From: Antedon mediterranea
Lineage: Eukaryota > Echinodermata > Crinoidea > Comatulida > Antedonidae
Reading direction: 5' to 3'
DNA length: 64,000 bases
NCBI RefSeq assembly: GCF_964355755.1
Contig: NC_092679.1
Span: 10,656,932-10,720,931 of the forward strand
Under the pieces are notes generated by a model, which did no database searches, was not told the origin of the DNA, and saw only the letters and a program-made list of their open reading frames with translations. Below are positions 27,201-42,200 of the stretch, piece after piece; position 1 is the first letter of the stretch, and each line of letters begins with the position of its first letter. The position numbers were made by a program, and so were the translations under genes.

Positions 27201-30200
27201 TTAATTTGCAGTATAATTTTTATTTTTTAACTACTGTACCTTCACACGCGCGGTCTGATTCGAAAGTAAAACAAAAACTATTAAAATGGCTATAGCCACT
27301 AACGGCCAACTTAGTTGAAACCAGGAAGTTGTAAGGTGAACCTGTAAATGGTGAACTCATCGTGAACCCGGAAATTACTTGGACCGTGTACAATTGAAAT
27401 TGAATTGAAAATCTACTGATGAAATCAGAAATTTGGTGTTAAAACCCTTTATAATATCTTCCGAAGATAGAAATATGGAACAATATCGTAATAGTGGAAA
27501 CTAATGTTATAAAATCTACGTTTCGCGGTCATGTGAGATAGATAAGGTAGGTAAACAAGGCGGAGATTTGTCCCGAAGTTTTTTCCATTGTGCTCGCCTA
27601 TGTCAGAATTAACCATAATTTATATATAGATTATCCACAGATGGTGTTAGTATACTTATATCAAAGTTTGATTTATAAAATGTAATAAATTACGTAAGAT
27701 TTATGTATGTTTAAAGAAAAGAAAAATTCCAGGCCTAGGGACGCTAGCTTAGGCCGAGTACGAGTGTAAACCCCTATTATCTAGCCTTTGTATTTTTAAA
27801 TTTTAGAATATTATTTCAATAAAATATTTGGTATTCTTGGAAAGCTTACAGTATTTGTATGTCTTTATTTTGATGTATAGTACATGTCTATCTGATAAAA
27901 AACACCTCCACTGTGAGCTTTGAAAAACAGATGTATTTAGCAAAGTGTCTGGCGGTGATCTTCCTTAAGCGAGTGGCTGGCAGTGAAAGTGTTAAAAAGT
28001 CTAAATCTTGTAATATTATGTAGTAAAGACAATATTAGACCCATTGCACTTGCTTGTATAATTTTTTTCATGTTAAAGTGAACAAGGCTTCCTTCCAATA
28101 ATAGTGTGAAAATAAATATAATTTGTATTACCATCAAGGAGTAAAGCAAAGACTTTTTTTTAAACAAAAATTTATTTATATGTATTAATTGTAACAAAAA
28201 CTAATTTTAAAGGCATATAACCCAAACATGTAATGTAATATAATAAAAGATCAAAGAGGCAAAAAAAATGTGATACCAAAACACGCTTTTAAATTTGTAC
28301 ATTACCATAATCATCTGCTTCTACATCTACAAGTACACCTCCATCAACCTGCACCTCTCTCATTGGATTATTTTCTTCCAATTTACTTAGGATTTCTTTA
28401 CGATGTCTATCGGTTTCTCCAGTCAATTTGCGACTCATGAAATGTGCATAAAGTTCAGTTTGTGTAATCAAAAAATTTAACTTTCTCTGCTGTCGCTTTG
28501 CCTGTATAATAAATAGAATTGTTTTTTTTAAACATATCTTTCTGATCTGGAAAAGCCTTACTATTGTCAGAAAAATGTTTAAATTATATGATTTGCAATG
28601 TTGTTTTATTTGTTACTTGTTACATTTTATACAATTTTATACACACAGAGTTTAAATGTTTGCAATGAAATTCTTGTTGTACTAGTTTACGACCAAATAG
28701 TACACTATACTACAAAAAATCATCGAAAACAAACCTTTACTAAAAGGCAAGATACACATTCTGTAGCAATAGGGTTTTTTTGGACATCACTATCCTATAA
28801 GCCAGGATGTGTGTGCGAGAGTACAGAAGAATAATTTATAGGTGAAACCAGTATTTTAAAGAAGAACTGTTTATTTTAAGAAGATGAATACATTTATATA
28901 TGTTTTACAGAAGAAAGCAACCGTCTCAAGTCAAATCTACACACTATGATACTGAAAATAAAAAATACCAACCTCTCTTATTTCATCATCTAACTTGCGT
29001 TGTTCAATTGCTTGTTTTTCAGCTTTTCTTCTGTGTTCCTTTTCAACACGATCAAAGTGTTTCCAGTAAGACATCATTTCACGTGTCAATCGTCTTGCTT
29101 TTGGAACAGTCTCCTTGCATATACGCTGTGATTGTACCGCTGAACGTCTCATCTCCTTTTGACAAAGTTGCACAAGTTTTTTTGCATTGGTTATGTTATT
29201 AGAACGGAAAGATGATCGATGTTTATATGCCTATAAGGAGAAAATTGTAAGTAATTCAAGATTATAGTATAAAAATACGAATTTTTCATAAACATACAAT
29301 GATTTTAAATATATTTTAATAAAACTATAAAAGTTTTATTAGCATTCTTTGTATACTTTGTTCCCTCTAGGTATCCATTTATTTATTTAATTACTAAATA
29401 AGGAGATGTTAAAGAAAATGGTTACATAGTTTTGTAATCCCTGTTTACATATTCGTCAGAATGTAGTCCATGAATATTTTTTTTATAAAGGACCAAAGGC
29501 GGAAATATTGCATTTGACGAAATAAAAGTAGATGGAAATGTGATTATTGACCTATGTATGACTTCAATGTTTGAATTAATTCTATAAGTTCTCTTGTAGA
29601 TGTTTCTAGCTTAGTTAAGCTTAGTTTTGTAGGCCTAGCTGGTAATGAGTGGTAACATACAAACATCGTACACTTGCTATATCGTTGCTGAATTAATTGT
29701 ATTGCTTTTTTTGCAGAATCCATTATTACAAATTGAGGAAGACCTGGTATTTTTATTTGTTTACCCTTTCACATAATCGGTTGAAGTGGGTGCATCACAT
29801 CACAATATGAAAATATCAATCCGCGAGGGATGCATTTTAAGATTTATAGCGGGCCGCTAAAATTAGTAGAAAAATATATTTTTTCACACCTTTAAATAAA
29901 AACAAAAACAACTATGTAAGAAAAAATAAGCTTTGTTAATGAAAATGTGTTATAGATAATATGTATAAAAAGAGGAAACTATGTAATCAATGTGGTTAAA
30001 TGATAATGTATGTATAAACAAAATAATATATGGAAATAGTTTTTTTTTTTTAAAGAAAATAAGTAAAAAAAAAAAAAAAAGTGGAATGAATCCACATAAG
30101 AGAAGAAAGTAAAAAAGTTAAATGAAAATTTAAGAAGTTATAGATGCAAAAAAGGATCTGCTGGTTTTGTAAACATTAAAGAACAAAAATATTAATATTA

Positions 30201-33200
30201 ATGTTAAAGGATGAGAACAATATTATGTTAACAGTAAACATGTAGTAAGTAATGAGTATAACAGAGAATATGCATTGTTAAATGAAAATGTGGTAGATGA
30301 AAAAATCAAAAACAACTATGTAAGAAAAAAAAATAAGCTTGTTAATGAAAATGTGTTACAGATAATATGTTTAAGCAATGTGATAATATGTAAACAAATG
30401 AATAAATAAGTATATGTATACAGATGATTAAACAAACATTGTAACTATAATGATATGTGAAAAATATATGTAAAGAGAACAGTGGTTTGGAAATAAAAGT
30501 GGGATGAACCCACATAAGATAAAAAAAAAAAAAAAATAAGTTAAAAGAATAAAAATTTTGCAATAGGACCATATAGTATTTATTTTTACATAAAATGGAG
30601 TGTGTGACCTTAAATTAGGTAAAAAAATAAGAAGAAGAATATAATTACAAAAGTCATCAGGCAACTGAAACTAATCTAGGCTATATTTTGTTGTTAGATC
30701 AAATTTCAGCTCACAAACTACATTTAATGTAGAAATAAATACAATACTTTTTTAACGTATGTGTATTTTGCATTTGCGCGGATAACCGGAACTCGTCACA
30801 TTGACGAATTCAAAGCTATTGAATGTTTATATTTGTGGAATGATACTTAATAATGTCATTCGGTGAATGACGCCCACTACTAGTATTTCTTTTTATTTAT
30901 TGTATTATATATTATCTTGCATTTTAAAATAAATTCTTTATTTCATTGTAATGTTTATGATTACATCACAAGTGAAGCACCTCAATAAAAAAAATTCAGA
31001 TTGAAAGATATTGAGAGTATTTTAAAGTAGAATAAATCAACAAAAAGAGTTTGCTATAAATAATCACTAACCTTTGGTATATCTTTTTTTGACATGGCAA
31101 TCCATAGCTTTTTTCTTAAACCATCAATATCTTTTACTCCTGCTAACTTACGGCGTACTATAGAATCATGAAACTGGGAGACAGTTGAAACAGAGAAATG
31201 AGGACGTGGCACTTTTGCTTCTTCTAAATTCACAATCTTCAATTTTCCTTTTCTAAACTTATCCACTAAAATAAATTTGAATTTGTCTTTATTAATTCAA
31301 TTAAACTTAAATATGTAACCATTTAACCAACCAAAGTTGTGATGTTTATATATGTAAAAATTATCTTTTTGGAAATCCCGCTTCAATAATTAATACACTG
31401 AAAGATAAGGGGGTACCAATATGATCTCTGGTCCACATTATCAGATCAGGAGAAAATAAATATGTTAAATGAATATATGAAGAGTATTTTCCTTAGATTT
31501 CCCACATTTTAATGCCCTCAGACTGTATTGTTTATTCACCTCTCTCCCTGTATTTATAATTCACCAAGTGCATGGAAACCATACCTTTTTCCTTTTTCTT
31601 TTTTTTTGGACCAAGAATAAGCCGTTCATTGTCTAAGTATCTGTCATATGTAGACAATAAACCAGCACCATAATATTGATGTTGATGTACCTGCAAAGTC
31701 ATAAAATAGATCTTTGGAAATATTCGGCATTTTATATCTCTTTAACACTAACAACATTATACACTTATCACTTGCTTATAGGTGAAATACAACATTTGAC
31801 ATCCCCGGGGGAAATAATTTCGGTGAGGGAAAATATGGTCTTGAGAGAAAAGTATCATTCCTAAAGTCAAATGTTATATTTCACAGATATAAAAGGCGAT
31901 ATTTAATTGTTATGCTATATAGCCAGATATCTGTAGAACTGGCCGAGTCGGCCTCTTTGCGTGGTCAACTTACCGAAGAATGTTATCCATAAATTGAAAA
32001 ATTGGTAAATTATATCATGAACATAATTTGTACCTTTTTGCTGTATGAGCATACGTCGATACTACAGTACATTTATGCATCGGTAAATTAAGGCCTAGTT
32101 GCAAATAAATTGATCTTTGCCTGAAAAGTATAACTACCGTACATTTAGGTGTACAAGTCACATCTGTATAAGACGGAGACTGAAATATTAGTATTTTTTG
32201 TGTAGTCGAGGTATAAAACGAACTTTCTAGGCCAAAATTTAAACATTTTACAATCAATACAATGTTATTTTAATAATAAAACAATGATATAATTTTGTTT
32301 GATTGCCAGTGACGATGCATTGTGTGGTAGGGCTTAGCCTATGTCTATTTAAGTGACTTTAGTTGCAATTAAATTTATACCTTGTTATTGTATGTATGAC
32401 CATTATATATTATAAAATCAATCCAAACGATGTAAAAATTCAAATTAATGTAATCTTTCTTTCATTTAATTTCAGTTAAGAAACTTACTGAATCTAAACT
32501 TTTGCAATTTAAATGATTGAAATCGGATTATCCATTCAAAGGTTATGGTACGTTGAAGTTGCCAAAAACAATTTTTGCTTGAGAAATGGCATATTTCCAA
32601 TTATATTTGGAACCATTTTTGAAGGGTTATAACTTTTATATTAATGACTTAAGTTCTTATTTTTGCCAACCCCATAGATACCACAGAGTTGTACAAGACT
32701 ATTATTAATAGCATTTTGCGCGCGTTTTTTCCCAATGTCTCAAAAATGCCCAAATAATTCCTGTCTTAAAATGATTTGTAAATTTTGAACCAGTATACGA
32801 ATTGACTTCTTTTTTTTTTGCATTGCACAGAATGTAAAATGTATTTTGGCAAGATTAATCATAACATTTCATAACTTTTTCAACTTAATGGACATTACAT
32901 GAAGTTGTGCACCTCCTATCTTTTAAAAATGTCAGTTGTGCAACGTGAATTACATGCGATTTTATGATTTTGAATGATCAATAAATAGATTAAAAACCAA
33001 ACATTATTTTATATTGAAACTTTGTGAAATTTGCGTGCATTTTATTTGAAAAAGTTACAAAATACTGTCAAAACCATGCCTATTTTTAATCCACTATAGC
33101 TCCTCAGGCTCACTAACAACATTTTATTTTCTTCAGGTCACAATAGCATAATATTTTTTCTGTGACATCATAATGTTAAAAATTGGAATAAAAGGCGGGT

Positions 33201-36200
33201 TTTAATAAACGCTTTACCACTATGTGGTGATCGATCGTGATTACACAGGCTAACAAAACTAGCTAGGCCTACATTAACAGAGTAGTACACTATAGGTACG
33301 CCTAGTTGTTGACTACTGTACTGTTAACTTTGTTTGACTTTTTAGGATGAGTACAGAAATGACCTGTGTATAAGACACGCCCAAAATTATAAATAAACCA
33401 AAATAAATTTACACTACCTAAATAAAATGTAAATTCATTTTTGTCAAAAATTAATAAAATATGCATATTGTTGGTTATTATTACACATTAAGTTAAACAT
33501 TATAAGTTTCATAAACTGAATAATCAATTTCAGTGGGTTTATTTCTCTGAATATAGACAATAGACAATCATTCTAAACTCTACAATGGTCTAAAAATAAT
33601 ACCTCGCCTTGTGTATAGAACAGCTTTTGACAAGAGCGCTTGTATTTATGAACCTTAATAAGGTGTCGTATCTCTTCTTTAGTCATCATCTTATCATCAT
33701 CTTCACTTTCCGAACTGTCTGTCAATAATATGTTCTTTATGTAGAAAAAATGAAACTAATTTAGTCAATGGGCCGGATATAGTTTTTTTTTTTGTTAATA
33801 ACGGTATCAAATTTGTGGAAAATGAGTTTTTGAAAGTTTATTACTGTTTATTAATAAATTGGTTCAGGAGGGTTTTTAGGGAGGGAGGGTGGGGGGGGGG
33901 GAGATATGAGGGAGGCGTTTATTATGGAGAGGCGTTTTTTTTTTTTGGGTGTAATAAGGTAACATGTATAATCAAATAAATACCTGTTAGATATGAAAAA
34001 ATACAACACAATTAATATCAAGAAGTCAGTAATGAATTCTACTACAAATAGAAATGTATTAGGGAGTTTATTTGAGGAATCAAATAAACACCTGGGCATT
34101 TATTCGAGGAGAGAATTTATGCCAAACGATCTACAGTACTATGGTAAATCAAAGAAATCAAATCTAGTTTAACTCTTTTTAACTTCCCATAACATAATAT
34201 CCTCGACCAGTGAAACCATGGTGAAATAAAATGGAATTCACACACCTCTGTATTGAGCAATGTGCTTAGTTACCTTTAACCATTTTCTGCTTTTCTTCAA
34301 CTTTGTAAAGTTATACAGCCGTCGTCTGTCTGTCTTTCTTTCTGTATTATAAAAAACCGAAGCAGTTAAGTACAGTATGCAAATTATTTTCGAAATATTC
34401 CTTGTACTACAGTATAAAAGGTTTTTTTTTTAAATGGTAAAAATTGTTTGTCTGCATGGCTTGACTAAACTTAAATGTCTAATTAGCACTAATAAAGGCG
34501 TTAATTAAGGTAATTTAGCATAGTGATGGTCACTTAAGAATTAATGATATTGATTCCTGATAGGTCAGAGAAAATTTCAGAATTGGTTTGGTCCATGTAC
34601 TCGATATGCAAATTAAATGCAATTTTAGGGTAATTTGGATGGTTCCCACTTAAAATTGAACAGAACCAGTCACTTAAAGAATTGCCATTTCTGGGTCCCA
34701 TAGACCATTCTATATACCTCAAACTATTTGTACTAAACTTGCTACCTAATAGTTCTTTCATGGCCCTGAGACATTAACGTAAACTTAAAAGGTGTTGTAA
34801 AATCAAATGCTTCCTGAACAGACCTGTCCTTTTTTGATTGAATTGATAAACAATTCCTAAAACTGAAACCAAACGTTACCACTACGATAGTATTGAAGTT
34901 CTATGTGTAAATTTATGGGAGCTTTTTACGGGAAAGAGCACAGAGGTGGATGTTGAAACATTCCTAGGCAGTGGATGTTGAAACATTGCTACACTGCATT
35001 GCAGGAAAAACCAATTGCATGAGTTAACTTTAGCCAAGTCCGGGAATCGTCAGGTACACAGCCGGTAGCAAATAAATTTGAAAATCCTAACCAAAACAGC
35101 ACTTGTATACCAATGTACATGTATTATAACAGCCTCTTACTCATATTGGCATTTCTACGCTGACCTAGCCATAACAACCATGAGTGACTCAATTGTAAAG
35201 GCCTGAAGGCTGCAGAAGTGCACTGTTTTTGTTTTGCTGGACATTCTAACAGAATCTTGTTTTCGACTTCGGCAACACCAAGCAATGATATAAGGTGGGG
35301 TTTGGAGACAGGAAGGTGAGGCTATGCAGAAGTACACAACTCTTTAGTGTCGAGACAGTAGCCACAATCCAATATTACCTAAATTTGCAGTGTATTCTGA
35401 AATTGGGTAAAATGCCTTAAATGGCAGTGAATGTAGAAATTGATCGGTAGAGAGACAGGAAAATCAGTGAGCGGTCAGGAGATCAGTGAGTGAGCGGTAG
35501 TAGTGAAGACGTGTGTAGATTGTGCTCTGGTTTTGTTCGACAATCTTTTCACTCATACTTAACACTGTGCATCATAGAGCCTACAGTACTTGGACGGTAC
35601 CAGTAAATTGTCGATGTTTTAAACAGCCCTGTACTAACATACCGTAATGTCGAGAACTAAGGACAGAGATCCAGCAAAATCCAAGGGTATTTCGTACTAT
35701 TTGAGATCCGGCAAGGACGAAACAGGTGGAAATGCATATGCAAATGAGGTACCGGTATGCAGCAACAACGCTATTCAAGTTATTCATTAACTGCTCCTGT
35801 TGTTGATAGGCTTACACTAACTGAACCTGCTGCAGAAGAAGAAACTGTGAGTACTATTAATGCTGGCATTGTCCCCTGCAATAATGAACCTCCTAATTAT
35901 GTTCTTGAGGAAATTGGACGCCATACTCGTGTCAAATGTTAGCAGTCGGGCAGCGACTCGCGCATGTCGAACTTAAAACCATAGCCATTTTTCTGGGAAT
36001 TCCATTTTACTTGCTGTCCACACACTAGATTGTAGTAGCTCAAAATGTAAAATATGTGTTCCAGAACGAATTTGATATTATTATCGAGGGGACTACGACA
36101 GGGTTGCCCTTTATCTCCATATTTATTTATAATTGCGGCAGAAATGCTTGGGATATCATTGAGACAAAATAAAAACTTTTATATGTGTTCTTCTTGAAGG

Positions 36201-39200
36201 ATGAATATTCACTGAATACAGCAATAGAAATTCTGGTCTAAATGTCAACTTTGACAAAAGTAATATTTTAAGACTAGGCACTTTTACCAATTTTAAAATT
36301 GACTGCACCAATTTGTGTTGGACAGATGGGCCAATCAAATACCTTGGAATATATGTTTCGGGGAACGCTTACACTTACTCTTAACTTTTAAAATAAATTG
36401 AAACAAATAAAAAGTGTTCTCAACATGTGGAAACTAAGAGGTTTATCTTACCAATTTTATCATATAATTTTTCAAATTTACACCTGATGTAGAATATATT
36501 AACAAACTACAAAATACGTTCTTTGATTTTCTTTGGGATGGAAAACCTGATAAACTAAAAAGGATTCAGGATTTGTATAATGAATGAAAAAAAATAAATA
36601 AAAAAAGAACGACGGACAACAAACCTTAAATGGGTATTTGAATACATTTCTTACCACATTTAAGCAAGATTGTATTTTGTACAGCAACCACATGCTAGAA
36701 GTATGATTGAATGGTGCATTGTAAAAAGGGGTTGTGTTCTAGCAAAGAACAAGAATGCTCAGCTTTTTCCTATTTTTACTGACCCATCAAACAATCATTT
36801 TATGTTTTTATGGTACATTTCTGACATATTGTATAAGTTTTAACATGTATGTTTAAAACACATTTCAACGTGTTTATCAGTGGCAATCAGTCAGCCATAC
36901 AAAGGGGAGGTGTCAACTACCAAATGGAATAAACAGCCCCAAACGGCCAGCTTCCAAACGGCCTTTCCCAAAAACTTGTTTGGTCAGCTTGACATACAAC
37001 AATAACAAACATGTTAAAATGTGTTTCTGCCGTTAGAAATAATGTGTAGTTTCTTTTGCGCCTTATGAAGGATAACATCATCCAGATGCGTCTGATGACT
37101 AGATTGGCTAATTTATGGTTTTACCCGACACAAAAATTAATCTACCTAAAAATATAATTTTAAAAAAAACAAGAACTACCTTGTTTATTTATATTGAATC
37201 CATTGGTATGTTTCACGGTATCTGCCTTAACATTCTTCTGCTGATGATGCGTATCTTTATGGCCATTTGGTTTAAAATCTCCATTTGTCAAGTTAACATT
37301 TTCATCTTCATAATCATCACTATCAGAATACCTGCATTATAAATATACATTTTATATTTGTTTAAACATATTCAACTGGTTTATAGTCAGTAACATCTAA
37401 TAAAAATGAATGAATTTTAGTTAGTCGTGCTGTCACCATTTTGGAAAAAAAACAAAACCAAGAAGCTATGATCAATTGTTGGGTTGAAGTCTCTTCATTG
37501 TAAACAGTAGTACTCATAAGAATATTGTTTACATAATATCTAGTTGAATTTTTAAAATGTTACCATATTTACTTTCAGATTCTTTATCAATTTGGGTCAG
37601 AAAAATCATGGTATTTTGTAACCGACTTTCGGTTTTAGTTAAAGAAACCTTATTTAAATAACAATTTACGAGTCTTTTTTGAAAACATGCAGAAGAAATT
37701 CATTTCATTTCTGTTGTGAAAGGGTCTTGCACTGATGATAATTGATACTGATAGGCCTAGATATTTTAAATACATATTATTGATGTTTGGTGGTTAAATG
37801 TTTGAAATAATAAATATTAGCGTACAATTCAAGGATTCAGGCAATTAAATACATAAGCACATAATAAATAAAATAAATATATTGAATATTTTAGAGAGCC
37901 ATACAATAGAACTTTTTCAACCTTTTTTCCTACTCAGGGCTCGATTTAGTACTAGCACGGGGTATACAGTTTCTAGAGAAAACAGCTCAGGGCTACCTAA
38001 AGTAGGGACGAAATTGGGACGAAATGACCTCATAAAAATAATTCCGGCATAAAAGACTCTGCTGTGGCTATATCAAGTGATGAAATACTGTAGGTCTCTC
38101 ATAATAATCAAGCAAATCTCCCGAATTATGATTGGCCATTTATGTTTTTGTAACCCAGGTTATTGTGAAGTAGGCGGAGCTTCATTATCAAGAATGTATT
38201 GGTCAAACACATCACAGAAAACATAAGCATAAATAATGAACTGTGATTGGCCAAATGTAGTAGAATTTTGTCAATGCTAAAAATAACTTGTCTAGTCTTG
38301 TCAGGCCTGGTTGTCACAGATCAGAGCTACCTGTAGGAAAATTTTGTAGGGCCGGGTGGCTGGTTGACATGCTGGTGAGAACCCTGAATATAGGCCAGGT
38401 AAATCGATTCTGTGAATGTGGTAGGCATGAAATAGGCTATGCGACGCAAAGTTAATTTTTATAATGTGAACAATAAAGAATACGATTTTGTGTAATTTTT
38501 CATGCAATAATTTGTACAAAAAATGTGTAGCAATTCTCGAGTGTTAAAAAAGGTTAAAAGGAGAAGTTAAAAGGGGTAGTAACAAAGTGCGAGGCAGCGA
38601 GGCACGCGAGGCAGGGAAGGCATGCGAGGCAAGTCAGAAATTTATGCGAGGCATCGTTTTACCATCATCAAAAAATGCGAGGCATCATTTTATCATTTCT
38701 CAAAATTGCAAGGCAGGAAATCACCGAAATTGAAGTAGCCTAGGCCTAGGCCCGCTAGGCTAGTTTCAGGCCTCGAATTTGGGGATTTTAGGGGCAAGGC
38801 CATTTGGCCTCCGGTTTTCGTTGATTTGAGGGGCACCAAGGCCAAATGGGAGGGCACCAAGGCCATTTGTTTTAAATCGAAGGGGAACCAAGGCCAAAAT
38901 TAAAAAATATTTTAATAACTAGGCCAAAATTAAAAAATAGCTTGTTTCCGGTTGAGCGCCCGGGTGGAATTTTTTTCAAAAAAAAAAAATTCTACCCGCA
39001 AACATTTTTGGGGGAATTTCCCCTATTCATCAGATTGCGTAGTAGTAGTAGTAGGAGAGGACTGTCTACATCTTTTTGTATTTCATTATATATAAATATT
39101 ACGTGTATTTACGATCCATATAAATAATAATTATTAAGGTACGATGTTTAGCGTTCACAGTTGTTTCGTTTAGTTTCAAACAATGCGATAAAAAAAAGGC

Positions 39201-42200
39201 ATGTGAAGCCAGGCCCAACAGGTAAAGACCCTACACTAAGGCGCAGCGGACGGAGAACACAGGTTACAAAAACAATTTGTTTGTAGGCCTACAACTATTC
39301 ATACACAGAGTGTTAACCACGGTAAAAATCAAGCCAATGACATTATGTTGTAGAATATAAATTATTGTTATTTTCCGAGTTTTGATTTCTGAAGCTTTTT
39401 TGTTAGTATAATCCATATTCATAAGAATTCAAAACACGGACGGACGCCGACCCCTCTCTCTCTGTTTAGGCTTCTGCACGTGTATTGTGGACTATACCAT
39501 TTCCTTGAGTTCGGTAAAAACGCGTTTGTTAATTTAGTGTACGACGTCGTTAAACAAGATTTTTCGATGATCTGTCGGCTGGATTATTGAGGTGGGTGCG
39601 ATAAAATATAAATATAATATACTTCCAACGATCTTCGGGTTGAGGTACCGGTTTAACTTTAGTACTAAAAGTTGACACCCCTAATTTTACACGTATAATG
39701 GAATGGACTACACCATGCAGGAACGCACATGGTATTTTCATATCAGAGGGTGCGTGTACGTCAAAAGGAATTGTTTTTCCAACGACCGATCCTCTTTCTT
39801 CGTGTGAAATTTCTTATCAGAGGGTGCGTGTGCGTCAAATAGAATTGTTTTCCCAATGTATTGAATTGTGCTTGATCGGTTCGGCGCGCGGCGGGAGGAT
39901 AGGCTAGGCTAGGAGTGCGTGTAATTTTTTTTTCAACGAAGGCGGCTAGCTCGATTATTGAGGCGGGGGTGGTGCGACTTTAATACTTTCAGTGACCTCC
40001 GATCGAGGAACGTTTTTAGCTTTATTATTAAAAGTGTACACCACTGTATTTTAATGTACTATCTATACCATTATTTACCACGCACGGCGGCCGGGACGAT
40101 ATTGTTTTGGTTATATAAATATGTTCGATGTTTTCTCTAAGTAAATGCGTTTTTTAGGGAAATCCCCTTTACAACGTAACGAAGACAGGCGATAGTTTTG
40201 CGTCTCGTCCGATATTCTTGACATTATTTTCTATCTACTTCAGTGGTTTTTATTGTGGTAAAACTCGGGAAGGGCACTCACGGCCAACGGAAAAAAAAAG
40301 GGCAGGCCAGTAGTGGCCGTGGGTGCTATTAATTTTCGAGGGCATTGAGGCCAACTGGGAGGGCACCGACGGCACTGGCCGCGGTGGCCGCGGTAAAATT
40401 CGAGGCCTGCTAGTTTCCTTTTGCACCTGCCTTGTATTTTAACCAACTTTATCCTGAATACCACAGCTTAGAATTAGTAGGCCTACTTTAATGAAGAAAA
40501 ATCACATAAAAGTAACAATAAATCCATTAAATTGGTGATTTTACAGACGTTGTTTTTCTCGCATTTCGCACACTCAATGTTCAATATTTTGGTTTCTATG
40601 TAGACTTGCCCCAAGTCTGTATTTATTGTCTTTTTTTAAATATTTATTTGTTTTTATTTCGACCGCGATTTTTCTCTGAAAATACAGACTTGTGAAACAC
40701 GTATAGAAATCGATTTGCAGACCGCAAACATCCGATAAGAATGACGTAGGTTATCATACCGTATTTGGCTATATGGGGCGGGCGGTATGTAAATATGGAT
40801 TTCGAATCAACCAATGATCATTTTGTTTCAAAATGAAAAAGATAGAGTACGTACAGTGCTGAATGTACCATCGAGACTGAACAACTGTTGAAATATAAAA
40901 TCGTGTTGCCAAGTTGTTTTGTTTATTAATTGTTTAGTCCTGGCCTAGGCCTCCTTCGTAGGGATACTCAACTCGTACGTATGACCTGCCAAATAGAACG
41001 CCAATAAAGTGCATACCACCACCGACCGGCACACAACAGGGCTACACCGGCACACAACAGGGCTACACCACCACACAGAACAGGACAGGGTATGGCTGGG
41101 TGGGAAATAAATTAAATTATCTCCGCATAATAAATGATCCATTCAATGTTTTATTTGCGGAGAAGCTAGCCTATCATATCTAGACGAGTTTTCATGTTCT
41201 TGGGAAAAATCCCATCAAATGTTTACCAGACTACTAGGCATATAAAATCATTTCTAGCTTTCAGAAACTGTTCATCAATGTACCCAAGTGCACATTGTCT
41301 AAACGTAATATAGCGCATGCGCATCGTCTTAGATGTTGAGTCTTTGAAATTCTAAAATATGAATATTAAATTAAAACAGTGTACGAGTGAGTAGCCAATC
41401 ACATGCAGCTGAAACTAGTCAACCGGATAATCGTATGCACCAAGAATTCTTGGTGTCAAACCACGTGACTTGTGCGTGTTTCCCCAGACGGAGTATCCAA
41501 ACTCAAGTAATACACGTATGAAACGCCATATGTGCAAAAATATTTATATTTTTACTAATATTAAGACAAAACTCCGTCTGGAGCCCAGACTAGTTTCTAT
41601 GGAACGCCAAAAGAGCAAAATTAATTAGAGGGCTAAAAACTCTGTGGAATCCATTTATATTTAACGCATTATTTGGTGAAAATCAAGTACAATTTCAATA
41701 GATTTTGTCACTGTCAGTGTCAGTAAGGAAAAATGTTACTGTTGATAATGTACACGGTTTCGTTAACCTTTTAAAGAATAAAATAGAAAAATTCATCATA
41801 ATATCCTTAGTAGGATGTCCTAGGTCTAGACTAGGTAGTGATGTTGATTTAGGATCGATTATTATTCTTTGAAAACAGAACAGTATCAGCAGTAACATAT
41901 TACAGCATTTTTATTGACAAATTAACAAATATAATGAAATAAAACGTGTTTTTCACCAATAAATGCATGAGAAATTGACGCATTCCACTGAGTTTTAGTC
42001 CTCTATTATCGTTGCTCTTTTGGCGCTCCATAGAAACAAAAATATTGAACATTGAATAAGTGAAATTCGCGAACAGTGTGCGAAAAACACGCCTGTAAAA
42101 TCATTAATTTAAGGATTTATTTGTTACTTTTTATGTGATTCTTTCATTAAAGTACTCATGAGGTATACTTCTAAGGTGTGGTATTCACACGATAAAGTTA

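Noticed and set aside
32140-33372. Possible copy of the GTGTATAAGTCGCAC TIR element
   Set aside because: The two matching strings are in the same orientation and diverged, so no element boundaries could be drawn.
39698-40140. Short plus frames between 39.7 and 40.1 kb
   Set aside because: They lie in a non-coding hAT-like element with a local duplication (CAGAGGGTGCGTGT); no domain.
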